Assembly (NCBI RefSeq): GCF_907165205.1
Contig: NC_058198.1
Span: forward strand, 3,449,001 to 3,513,000
Origin: Coccinella septempunctata
Lineage: Eukaryota > Arthropoda > Insecta > Coleoptera > Coccinellidae
Direction of reading: 5' to 3'
Length of the DNA stretch: 64,000 bases
Shown here: positions 12,084 to 40,500 of the stretch, piece by piece
Numbering within the stretch: position 1 is the stretch's first letter
Layout: every line of letters begins with the position of its first letter
Program-made: the position numbers and the translations under genes
The notes under the pieces: generated by a model
What the model saw: only the letters and a program-made list of their open reading frames with translations
Database searches by the model: none
What the model was told of the DNA's origin: nothing

Positions 12084-15000
12084 TCTAATCGAAAATATAA
12101 AATTCTCCTAAATCATGAATAGTTGCTCAAAATTCCACTGCTGATTTTCTTTGAAAATATGAAAATTCGCCTGTATCACCAGATAAACAACACAAAAACA
12201 CAAATCCAAATATCCTAACCACAGATACAGATACTTGAGACGCAAGTCAAAAGAACATTGTTATTGTTCAATCTTTTTTCTATGGAATAATATGGATTGT
12301 GTTTTTTATTAATATTTATTAATTTTTTTCAGTATAATTTTGCAAATATGATAACAGGAAGTGAACGAAGGGGAAACAATCAATACTAGCAATCCTTTTT
12401 TGCCATGGAGAGAAAATCTTTTGGAAAAATGTGAATAAGTGGCTGCATATTTGTATCATAGTAGGTTGTTGCTGTTTTGAATAAGATTTTCTGATGTTTT
12501 TTCAATTGTTAATTGTTCTAGAATAAAATTTTTTCCTTTGAAACTTGAGGAATGATTGGGGAGGAATAATGAGCAGTTAAATCGAAATCGCTTTAATTCT
12601 TCGCAAAGCTTATAAACTAAATCTTAAATATATCAATAGCTACCCCTAAAAACAACGATTGCTTAGAAAAATTATATGTATGTATGTCGTAATACTATTG
12701 TTTTTCATTATATTACATGAATAAATTTTCTTTTTGAATGGTAGATATAATGTTATGTCCACGTCACACATATATCTACATATTCCTCACAAGTGAAATC
12801 GTATGCAAAATATGAAAAAGCACAAATACAGACATGTGCAGAATGTTAACTTTGTGTTTTTGGGTGAATAGCTTTAGTTTCATAGCCATTTTTTTTTAGA
12901 TTTACGAATGGACGCTTCAAAACGCAATGGAATAATTCTTTCAACAAAGGAGGTGTATCGATATTCATCTAAATTAATCGCAGTATTCTGAGGGGATGGA
13001 TTCAGAGAAGTGATGAACTGAGCAGGGGTGCTCTTTCGACATAAGATCATCACTTCTGAGGTAATTTTTCACATTTTCCTTCCAAAACTAGCCCTTAATC
13101 CCCTATGGGGGTAGGACGGGATATTTACCCAAAATGATCGAATATATTGATTGAAAGCCTGGGTACAGTGTTCTCCTTATCATTAAAATCGACTTAAAAA
13201 TTATAAGTGGGACGCTAGATAAGGAACTGATTTTTCAATTTCATTAAGCATAAAGAAGATTCTATATGAATTATTCTTTTCAGTTGCTAACAGTGGTTTC
13301 TCCTTGATATTAACCAAAAATTTGTCTTATGAGCCTGAAAAATAAACTTCGATTATATTATTTTAAAGTTCATCATCGAAAGGCACCTCTGTATCTTTCA
13401 TCTTTCGTAAAATATCTCTTAGGTTGATAAAACGGCTTTTTCATTAATACTCTTGAATATGATTCAAATTTTCATTATGAATTAGCATGGGAAACATTAA
13501 TTCCCCGTTGATCAGAAGAGTTAATAAGCTTGAAGATCATTTCTCCTTCTTGGTTCTATCATATTCAAGAGTACAGCTGAATCAATATCTTAACTGTTTT
13601 CAAAAGTTTCCTCCCAACTGAAAAATATAAAGCTTGAAGTCTTTACATTGCAGATCAGATACGAATTCTTACAGATTAATTTTATATAATGTGCTCATAA
13701 GTGAATTGAAAGAATATTAAAAATTTCATTTTCACCAAGCTACCCTTTCGTTTGACATTCTCCTCCTTATAGCTGAGAAAAATTTATTGGGTGACAAAAA
13801 TAGCTGAAGCAATCTAGATTCGATATAATATGAAAATGTCTCAAGTTGATATTATTCTAGTCTTTCAGCTAAAATTGTCGTATTGTACAGAATCAGCAAA
13901 AATTCAAACATGTGACGTATGTACCACCATGTAATGTTTGTACGGAAAGATTTTAACGTAAATCGAAAACTATGAATTGCTTCAAATTGGAAATACAATT
14001 GAGCGATTGCAAATTCATTTACACAGTGGTACATAATACAATGTCTTCGAAATTTTTTCTCAATTCGACTGCTATATCATAGCAATAATTGCTAGGGATA
14101 ACACTTTCTGGAAGTTATTGTTGATTAATTGTTGGTTCTCCCCTGAATTTCCATTTTTAATACCTACTCAAAAAGAATAACATTGTTCATGAATCAAAGG
14201 TCATGTACTACTTCAAGCCTTCCAGTGAAATTAGTAATGACCATTATATAGAATTCATATATAACACATAAAAAATTTTCACAGCACCATGTAGTTTGAA
14301 ATATTTGTTATTTTTTAAGTTAACACAAAAAGAATAACACTATTAAAATTATCGAGATTCAGTAAAACAACAACAGGTTATAAATTTCCTATCAACAAAA
14401 ATTCCTATAGGAAATGAGTACATTTAAAAGAAAGTTGAAAATCTTTCAGAATTACCTAAAAATAATAGAAAAGCAGCTTCTATGCTCTCAAATAAACAAG
14501 AAACATCCTTCAGTTTCAATATTCCAATATTTATCCTACATATTAATGATTAGCTCGTATCAGAAGCTGTTCTTGATCTACAACCTGAAAATATCCGAAG
14601 AGAAGAAAACACATTTCCTTTCAAGGTTTTGTATTCTTAACGCAATCCTAACAAAGCAATATCAAGGCTGAACATATGTATAAAATTGTAATTCACTAAA
14701 AAATCACAGTCATTGAAAAGCTTCAATTGAATTCTTCCCATCAAAGTTCAGGTTTCATAAGAAATCCATTTGAACTAATATTTCTATAACAATTGAACAT
14801 GCTCTTATTTACATTCATTAATGATCTATCGCCAATTACTGTAGAATATTTCTTGCGAATTACATAAGACTTGGATGATTTAATATCGGAATTCGTAATA
14901 GTTTATATAATGTTCGTGATTATTTATCACTCATTTATTATGACGAAGAAAAAATTAATGAAATAATATGATTATAAATTCAGTTACTGTCGCATTAGAT

Positions 15001-16498
15001 GAAATTTTCACATTTATGATTCACTTTATCCAACATTCTGGAAGAATCACCTAGGTTTTGGTGGATGAATTTCTTATTGATACATCGAATGCTACAGTAA
15101 CCCCGATTGCTTTATACATCAGCACAATATTTAAGTTTAAATGAGGTGTGAATTGAACTTTTGGAGCTTGGAACTTGTTTTCTAGCCCCCCAAGTTTTTC
15201 TAACAAACAAAATTGTTTAACACAACCTAAGGGGTTGTATGGGTTTCGGATTCCATCGAGCTGCTTCTTTTGCTAAGTCAAATTGTAGAAAACTCATGCG
15301 AAATATGCTATCTGGGAACAATAGCACTTCTCTCAACAACCAATAAATGGAAAACTATTAAAATTTGTATCGCCACCGAAAATATTGAACAACAGGGGCG
15401 TGAAAAGATCGATATGAACATTGCACAAATACGCTTAAATAATTCTGAAAATATATGAGTGACATTTTTTTTTTTTTGTTAATGGAAATGGAGTTATAGT
15501 TAAGGCGTCTGTCAGTTTCTGTGTTGCTACAAATGCGATCATATCCAAAAAATGATTTGTGCTTGTTGGTGTTCACCTCATCGAATGCTGAAATAAATTT
15601 AAGCACACGTCTTTATAGTTCTGAGGTTGTGCTAGCAGTTATTTGAAAAATGTCACGCATAACACTGTGTGAATAACTATTGTGGTAGGCATACAATTTG
15701 ATAAATTTGCATTTTCTTTCGCCCCTCCTTCCGTCATGCGATACATGTAGTAAGTGAAGATAGCTTTAATATATAATAGCATTTTAATAAAGCACCATAA
15801 CTATCATACAATTAGACATAAATTTATCAGTCCTCTTCAAAATTGCTTTAATGTTGTGCTCTATCTCTGAGTTGTGTTGAATATGTAATATTGATAACTC
15901 AATGCCAAGTGAGAAAACGGTGCATTAACCCGCGATCGGAAAAGAAAAACTTATGGAAATACTTGGGAACTGTTTGATCCATCGCATTCTTCGTTTTTCC
16001 AACCACGACTGCACCGTTTCCCCCCCAACATCGAGAGTTTATTCATCCGACATAGTGGAATAAGATGACAAATAGTGTATATGTACAAAATATTTTTTGT
16101 CCACGCAAAAAATTCAAAGCAATAAAAAAAGAATTGACTTTCACATCCCTAGTATTCACTGTATGCAAACAACTCATTCTGAAACGGCCGAAAAAAGGTG
16201 TATGAATTTCATTGAAACGAGTGAATAAGATCGGGAATTAATGGATTCATCTGCGATATATTTTGCCGCTGCTCGACTGGATTAATTTTCGAAAATGAAT
16301 CGAAACGAAGTCTGGAAATGAGCAGCGTTTCATGAATGAGAAACAATATGGTTGTGTTCGTGTAGAGGTGATGGTTACTAATAAATTTAACTGTCTCGGT
16401 GATCTCGACGCCTGGCTCAATGAAAAACAGACTAACATTTGCTAGTTCGTGATATAAGACACAAATCCAGATCGTATACCCCGATTAAAAAAAAAATA
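12084..16498. other. Intergenic region between MEK 5' end and the region downstream of para
   Basis: The first 150 bases carry the presumed MEK leader and promoter; no TATA box is evident. The rest is AT-rich without a recognisable coding region. A short imperfect inverted repeat around agaagtgatga lies near 13011-13059. No RNA gene was seen. Confidence 0.5.
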
Positions 16499-16718
16499 CA
16501 GCAGGATCCGCATATAACGGGTACAACAGATAAGCGGTAACTTCTCGAGTTACTTTGTGAATGTAATTCCAGTTGGTTTTTTTACTTTTTCTACGATTTA
16601 AGCTCATAGAAGCCTATGAGGAGCAACTGGTATAACGAGCACAACATATAGCGAACTGGCTTCATGCTGAGCTCTTTATACTAGTTGCTCGTGGCCTCGT
16701 TATAGGCGGGTCCTTTTG
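16499..16718. mobile_element. 220-bp MITE with pogo-like terminal inverted repeats
   Basis: The left end 16499-16521 and the reverse complement of the right end 16696-16718 agree at 18 of 23 positions, with a shared GGxTCCGCxTATAACG core. The interior repeats related motifs (ataacgggtacaaca and ataacgagcacaaca), so the element is built from terminal and subterminal copies. It has no coding capacity. The TIR style resembles pogo/Tigger-type elements, but I see no clear TA duplication on the right side, so family assignment is tentative. It may lie in the para 3' UTR. Confidence 0.5.
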
Positions 16719-17067
16719 TTTTGAGTGAATTTTCAACGGCAGAAAGATTAGGAGTTTCCGATCTGCGTATAATTTGCTTGTCAGTCGAAGTGAACCCGTT
16801 GAAATGTTTCACCTTAAGCCAGGCGTCAACTTCATAGAAATGACTGATATCTTCTTCATCAAACTACACAGCACAAACTGAAGCCACAATTTATCTTGGA
16901 CGAATTCGCGACTCAATTGAAAAACAACACAACGCTAAAAGGGTATATGTAGTATTGCACATATTCGATGTATAAAATGATACAAATTTGTCCAGGATAA
17001 ACTATTCTGTGGTCACTTGGGTGTATAGACCTGGCTAAGAGAAGGTCAGGGAGGGGCGAGGCCTTTC

Positions 17068-33661
<16,594 letters not shown>

Positions 33662-33691
33662 TTCTTTTCACTCCTAGGCCCCCACGATACC
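33662..33691 (-). other. para 5' UTR end with a splice acceptor
   Basis: In the gene's sense, ATTTTCAG ends at 33692, followed by 30 nt and then the start codon. A TGA in frame with the ATG lies within these 30 nt. This suggests that the first coding exon is preceded by a non-coding leader exon farther upstream, at higher coordinates. Confidence 0.5.
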
Positions 33692-36600
33692 CTGAAAATG
33701 ATCCAATTGAATTTTATCCAGCTCTGAGACAAAGTTCTTCCTTTTCATAACTTAATGGTACAGGGAAAATAACATGTATACTAATATACCTATAGGGATA
33801 TACACACTGAACCCTTTTTAAGTACTCACACAAGCAATTTTCCCTTAAATTTGAAATTTTTATCACGTGCCTATTCGAACTGAAGGGTTAAGGGATTCGA
33901 AATAATTATTCAGATTGTGAACTTTTAGCTTGAGCCTCTATAATCTATATTATTATGATGAAATTCGTTTCGATTTTTACTGAACAGTTTGAATATTGGA
34001 AATGTATTTCAGCTTCACTTTTTCTTCGAGCTTTGGGCTATATACAAAGTAATACCTGCATTTGCAGCAAGTCTGATTATTTTAACTGAATTCATAAAGA
34101 CATTTTTGTTTAAGATATTTGTGTTGAATATTTCCACTCATGTATTTCTCTATGTTGTATTTTATGAGTTAATTCATTTTTGCAGTATCAAAATGGGCGA
34201 ATTCTCTTGGGTCTGTCTCCACTAGCAATCCCCGGGATGATTCATTCTAAATTGGCTAGATATCCAATTTTTTCCAAGGATCACCAGTAGGCTTATTGGA
34301 CGTATTCGACATGAAAATAAATCAATCCCGATTCGAGGACTGGAAAGGAACTCTTCAGTGTTCGAGGGTAGCGGGAATCAAATCCTATACAATGTTCATT
34401 CATCTGACCTAATTTGAAGGTTGGTTATCTCGCTCAATGCACCCTCTAAGCGGGAATGCGGACTACCTATTTTATTTTCAATTCTCCAGGTTTCAGGTTC
34501 GCTCCCGGGAGAAATCTCCCCCTTTTTTTAATTTCAGCATTTCTGAATGGAGATCTCGACGATGTAATCTGATACAATAGTGGAAATTTCTCGGTGCGGG
34601 GTGTTGCGGCAGCGTGGTTTCATCCCCGTGAAGTTGATGGTGTGAACACTGCTGATGGAGCTTCATAATTATCGTATTTCATGCATCTGAGTTTGATGGC
34701 AGTTCAGGTGGAATACGTTGAGATAAATTTCCACTGAAGAAAAACGGTATCATCGTCTGAGAATATCAGAAACGAACTCACTAACCATTGTAGTCCTTTG
34801 AAAGTCTACAAAATTCATTTTGAAGGAAATTATAGAGAAGGAAATAATGTGAGAATGAACAACTGTTTTTATCGAGTCTTATTGTATCGAAATACCCAAC
34901 CCAATATTCATGACAGCTTTTTTCAGGGTTGAAAAAAAGAAACATGGAACGCTGACTGAAAAAAATAGAAAAAAAACAATAATACTGACGAGGAAGATTG
35001 AGATTCAGAGTTATGTTGTTCATTTCTCTGAATTGCCAACCAGAATTAATGAAGACAAAGACCAATAAAATTATTCCAACAAAGAGTTTTTTCTTTTCCT
35101 TAATTTTTCAACAGCACCTGAGGCAATACGAATTTTAATCGAAACTTTAATATCGGTGATATTAGAATATCTTGCAAACAGTTTTAACCAAAGATATTGT
35201 AATATCTTTGGTTTTAACGGTGAATCAAATTGATTTCTTGAGATTATTGAACGTGCACTATTGTTATCATTGTTATTCAACTAAAATGGATAAGTAGGAA
35301 GAAAAATGTAAATGAGAATCCTGCTTATTCCATAAAAGTTTATTTGAACGTCCTTTCCTTGTAATGCTACACTTTCTGATCATACTTTGTCGATAGAATT
35401 TTAATATTTTCATTTTACTTCCGATGGAAATCTTTTCTGGAAGCAGTGAAGAAAATTTGCCACTATCTTAGTTTGCCTTTTTAGAAATAAACTCTTCCTA
35501 CAGCATAAGTTGTTAAATCGCAAGAGGTTCCTAGTTGTTATTGCCATAAAACAATAACTTCCCCATTTACATACCCTTATTTCATTATCTTCCTAATCAT
35601 CAAAGGAAAAACCGTCCAATGCCTCCTTCTAACCACTCTATGTTTCCTAATTGCCATCCTACTCTACCTTGTCATGAGATATAACTATTGAGCAATATTT
35701 AAATATTGCATGCAATTTAGGAACAGGCCCATTCGCCATTTTGTCACCATCCCTTCTTCGTAATACAAATTGTATGAAGTTTTGCTCAGTTTTCATTCGA
35801 AGCAAGCTAAGGATGTCTATAATATTTTCTTACATTTGTTTCTATGCATTCAGACACTGCTAGAACACGTACAATTCAAGCACATGTTCCACCCTGTAGG
35901 GAAAGTGTCGGATGAAGTGAATCCATGGCACAGTGTGTACTCTGTCTGTATAAACATCCTTTAATGAGAGTAAAGCCTCGGAAGCCGCTCTGAACCCGCT
36001 TCATTCATGTCGAATTTGAAATTATCCAGATGCTCAGTAATGAAGTCATTCGCGGAATTATGTTAATCAAACTATCCATGCGAGCATACCGAGCTATGTT
36101 GGAGTTATGTCGGTAACAGCCCCATGCCACAGTTTGCAACAACTATGTCGGATCAAATCCTTCCTCGAAATGGAAATTAGATGAGACCCAATTAGGCTAA
36201 TTATTGAGGGAGTCATGACAGAAATTCGTGATATTTGAACAATACCAGCAACCGAAACCAGAAACCATTTGGAATGAACGTGGATTCCTGTCAATGATTC
36301 TCGTTGAAGGGGATACATAGTAATCATTGGGGGTGTTTGACTTTGAGGATCGAAATGGATTCAAAGACGTATGATCTGAATGTGAAATATGTAAATCTAT
36401 CAGCGAAAGCTGATTCTGATTGAGATTTGTGAATGACTTGTTTCTTTTTTCTAAATCCGATTCCTTGTTAGGTTTCTGATGGAAATTAATGATTATTTCC
36501 CCGTTCTTCTACTTCCTCTTGATTAGTTTTGAAACACTTGAATGGATCTCTGTTATTTATTCAGTGAAGGATTATTACAGCTATTATTGGGCGACGAAAT

Positions 36601-39018
36601 ACCCAATTTTAGATTTCCTGGTATATTGAATGCGACACACGGAAGTATTTTACGCCCTAAACGCTTCTGACTCGAATAAGATTTTATTAAGTTTGGCATA
36701 GTCCATCCAAGGACGTACAGTGTATATTCCGTTGTCCTTGTTCCAGAGTTTCCTCTCTTATTTTGTATCGATCACATTGTTCTTTCTCTATTTCATTCCA
36801 ATACACGGAAAGGTCACGACGGTGTTTATCCAAAGCGAGGGCGCATAATGAAAATACGGTATTATTCTTTGTACATGCGTGCCTGATATTTATGCAGATA
36901 TCCTGCGGTTTGTCACACCGAATTGTTGTCGGTTCTGAAGAAATGAGCTTAGATTTGAAATTTTATTGGTTGGGACTTTTCATTCTCTTATATATTTTGT
37001 TTTATTTCTACCAGCTGCGTTTCACGTGGTTCATCCTGTATCAGATACCAGATATTATCATGATGGATATGTCATTTTTTTGTTCAATTCGAACTTGACT
37101 ATTCCAAAGCTGGAAATATGAGAACTATAATTCCTATAAAAGCACCACATTGTTTGCATTGAAAGCCACATGATTTATCTGATAATTTCACAATTCATTA
37201 TGTAAAAGCGTCCATATAATATCACTGATAATTTTAATGTATCATCAAATCAAACCAAAGATGTATTGTCAAAATTTTGTTATATGAATACGTCCATCAG
37301 TGGTGAATTTTGATCAACAAAGGAACGTTCATGTTTCCTCGAATTATTATATTCAGTTATGATGGGGTGGGCACCAGATCCATTAGCTGTTTTTCCGAGC
37401 ATTTTCCTCGTAACCAATATGGCCTAAATGTCTGTAATTTTCGAATTTTGAGCCGAACATGGTATCGAACTATTCATCCTCTAATGAATTTGAACAAGAA
37501 GACGAAAGTTTGTCACATTTTGAGTTTTTCTGAATCGTTAATAAGGGATTATTTATTTGAAGGATTGACATCGAATAATTTCAGTTTTATTTTTCAGAAT
37601 ATCCTTCTGAAGGAAGAACAAAATAAAATACTATAAATGATCAATATAAAAAATGATTTGGTGTTAGATTATAGACTTCGAATTTTGACTAATGTTCCAC
37701 ACATTAGAAGACAATCAATTTTCATCTCCTCATATCATTCAATGAAGAATACTTCAGTAAGATACAGATTTGTTGGTAGAAACATCTGGATTCCTCAAAA
37801 ATTTATCAGTTATATTTCAATGATCGCATTCGCCATTTTGCAACTATCTATGTTTAGTTTGGAATCGTACGATGATTGATTGAATGTTTTTATTTATTCC
37901 TGAACAAAATCCGAAGAAGTTTAATAGCGATAGTAGTAAATTCGTACCTACACATTCACTGATTCTCAAACAGATAAAATGTGCTCTTATTTACTGGGGA
38001 CATGCATCAAAACAATACCTACTTAACCGAGTTAATACTTTTTGAAAATTCACATTTTTTCCGGGGGAAACCCATTCCTAATTTCGCAGAATTATTTTTA
38101 TTGTGTCAACACCAGAAGTTGAGGACTCCAAGACGAAGAAAACAACAACAATGAAAAAAATTCGAACTGTTATATTCATAAAATCATAAAATGATTATCA
38201 CCGGGAAGAGTGAATGATGATATTTCCTTCAATTTTAGAAATAAAGCAATCGGAAAATGAAACTCTTCAGCTGTTACGACAGTCCGTTAAAACAACAACA
38301 AAACCGAAGTATCGCGCAGTAAACTTTTCGGGAACGATTCATCCCCACAGTGAAAAGAAGCCAGAAAGTTTGTATAAACACAGTTGTTCATTTAAGCTCA
38401 GGATTAGATCATACCTTAATATAACCTCCAAATTGTGGAACTACATATCTGTAACGACGCATCCACTTTCCCCTCCACCTTCAAACTGCCGCGGTAATCG
38501 ATATCTTTTGGGGGGTTGCTCCAAACTACGTTGACTTCTCCGTTGACCCCTTCCTACGGGTGTCTAGTCTCGTCAGTGAAAAGATAATTTTTTTTTCGTT
38601 CGAATGATCGAACATGCTGCCCCGATATCAATTTTCCCGATGAATAATGGAAGATGTCATTGTTAACGTGCGATTTAACATGTTCCGTGACGTATCAAAA
38701 CGAAAGTTTACGCTAACAGCTGATCAGACGACGTTTGCTATACGCAAGTTCGATATTTTCCATGGTGCTGGATCCGAAGAGTTATGAATTATTTTTGTTG
38801 CTTGTATGTTTCCCCAATTATCTAGATCCCAGGGGTAACGAACGACACGCGGGGGTGCAGATGTACTGGAAAATTCGTGCGCCGAAATATTCAGTTATTC
38901 AGAATGGTGAATCTATTACGAGTTGCCACCGAAAATCGCACGATATCTTATGCCAATAGCGGGTTTTCACGACGCACAGATAGGGGGATTGAAGAGTACC
39001 AATCCACCCTTGAGAAAA
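33692..39018. other. Non-coding region upstream of para
   Basis: I recognise no coding exon here. Observed: a near-perfect 13-bp hairpin at 35186-35213, a B-box-like ggttcgctccc at 34497-34507 without a convincing tRNA fold, and AT-rich filler. If para has a distant leader exon, this is intron. Confidence 0.5.
35186..35213. repeat. Perfect 13-bp inverted repeat
   Basis: AACCAAAGATATT at 35186-35198 and its exact reverse complement at 35201-35213 are separated by two bases. No open frame or element boundary is associated with it. Confidence 0.8.
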
Positions 39019-39320
39019 CGTTTTTAGCTTCGTTTTCAGTTAGATACATTTTTAGGTTCATTTGATTTTGTGTAGATTTTTATGGGGTTAATTTGCTCTA
39101 AGGGATGTTTTTAGATAGATTTGCTTTTGGGTACATATAAGTTTTTAGGAAGATCTCAGATGGATTCATTTTTAGATTGGCTCGTTTCTAACTAAGTCCA
39201 TTTTTAGGTAAATACGTTTTCAGGAGGATTTGCTTTTAGTTGGAATCATTTCTAGTTAGATTCGTTTTTAGGTATATTTCTTTTTGCTATAATTCTTAGT
39301 GAGATTTGCTATTTAGATAA
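39019..39320. repeat. Degenerate tandem array of a 15-17 nt unit
   Basis: About 15 or more diverged copies of a unit close to TTTTTAGGTAGATTCG follow each other (for example near 39020, 39048, 39109, 39141, 39168, 39200, 39265). Some copies are fused or lengthened. The array is old enough that few neighbouring units are identical. No coding potential. Confidence 0.6.
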
Positions 39321-40109
39321 GTAAGGATGAAAAGTTCACCACTCGACCAAAAAAATTCGTTGTTTCAGTAATCATCGAATGATTCAAACTTTCACTAGTC
39401 CAAATTGAAATGTTCTGGACAGAAGGGTGTGGCAAATCAAAACATTTTGGAGTGAATAAAATTAACGTGGTTTTGGCACAAGGCAAATTCCCCCTTTTGA
39501 ATTTTATTCCATATTTCTGGCTTGCTCAGTTCGATTTTCATCAGGATCATCCTGCCGAAATAATTCATTTGGATCATCGAACCAGAAATACGGCCAATTT
39601 AACGCATCAGTTGATAATTTCGAAGAAAATATCCGGAGTTTATCGAGACGTTCGAAGAATCTCGGGATTGCATTCTTTCGGATATTATTTCAGCATTTTA
39701 GGCTCTTGAAACCAATTAATGGGACTCTTGAAATTGGAGGATCTTTGTCCGGAAGTTTCCCTTATGCAAGTTTCGAACTTTTCGTTTTAACGTTTTTGCG
39801 GGGTTATTCAATTTTGAATGTTCATCGATGATGATACGAATCTCGGGAGCTGAGATTGAAAGGCACTTGGAATTCTCGGAATACAAATACTTACGTCAAA
39901 AATGAATATCGGTCTAGAGAGGCGTTTAATTCGTTTGTGGGTGGAGGTTGATTGCTATTCTTCGTCGAGTTATACAAACAACTTCCCTTCATTCCAATAT
40001 TACCGAGAAAATTATTATCGTCTCATTTGGAAAATGCTTATTGTTTGAACTTCATTCGGAGTCCTGAAGCAAGTAATGAAGTCCGATGTTTATGAACGCA
40101 TTTGTCTTT
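39321..40109. other. Non-coding sequence between tandem array and Tc1 remnant
   Basis: Contains one 99-codon open frame (39410-39709, +) without a recognisable domain. Nothing else stands out. Confidence 0.45.
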
Positions 40110-40500
40110 ATTACTGGTCATGATAAATATATGGTCTGAATCATTTTTCATGATGATAATTGAGGTGAAGGGTTGTTGACCACAGACAATAATGTTCAAT
40201 ATATCCCAATGCCCTGAATAGTGGAGGATCGATCGTATGCGGTGGCCTCTTCTATAGCCTGGCATGAACCCAATCGAATAATTTAGGACGTTCTTTCTGG
40301 GGCAGACCAGCAAGACGTGATTGTTTGAATATTTGCCAAAAAGAATAGCCAACATTCTGAAGAGCATTGCACTCTCAATTTGTCTTACACTTCTGACCCT
40401 TAGACATGAGAATATTTTGTTTGAAAACTCGACTTCGATGGAAGGAAAATGTCGAAACGAATTGGACAATCGTTTATCCACTAGTAATCTGATACATTAT
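40110..40500 (+). mobile_element. Decayed Tc1/mariner-like transposase fragment
   Basis: From 40243 the + strand reads WPLL-stop-PGMNPIE-stop, the C-terminal Tc1 transposase signature WPxxSPDLNPIE with two stop codons. It continues with a leucine/isoleucine-rich helix region (YLPKRIANILKSIALS), as expected after that motif. An upstream HDDN in another frame may be the remains of the preceding DDE aspartate region. No terminal repeats were identified. The open frame on the opposite strand is its shadow. Confidence 0.5.

Noticed and set aside
34430..34520. tRNA-like B box (ggttcgctccc) preceded by a D-arm-like stretch
   Set aside because: I could not fold a cloverleaf with a proper anticodon arm; at most a decayed SINE fragment.
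35770..35964. 64-codon + strand frame following a possible acceptor (ttctatgcattcag)
   Set aside because: No similarity recognised and no compatible partner exon; too short to support.
36094..36327. 77-codon - strand open frame with a Tc1-like look on the opposite strand
   Set aside because: No signature motif could be read in either direction.
40038..40481. 147-codon - strand open frame
   Set aside because: It is the shadow of the decayed Tc1-like transposase, whose signature is readable on the + strand.
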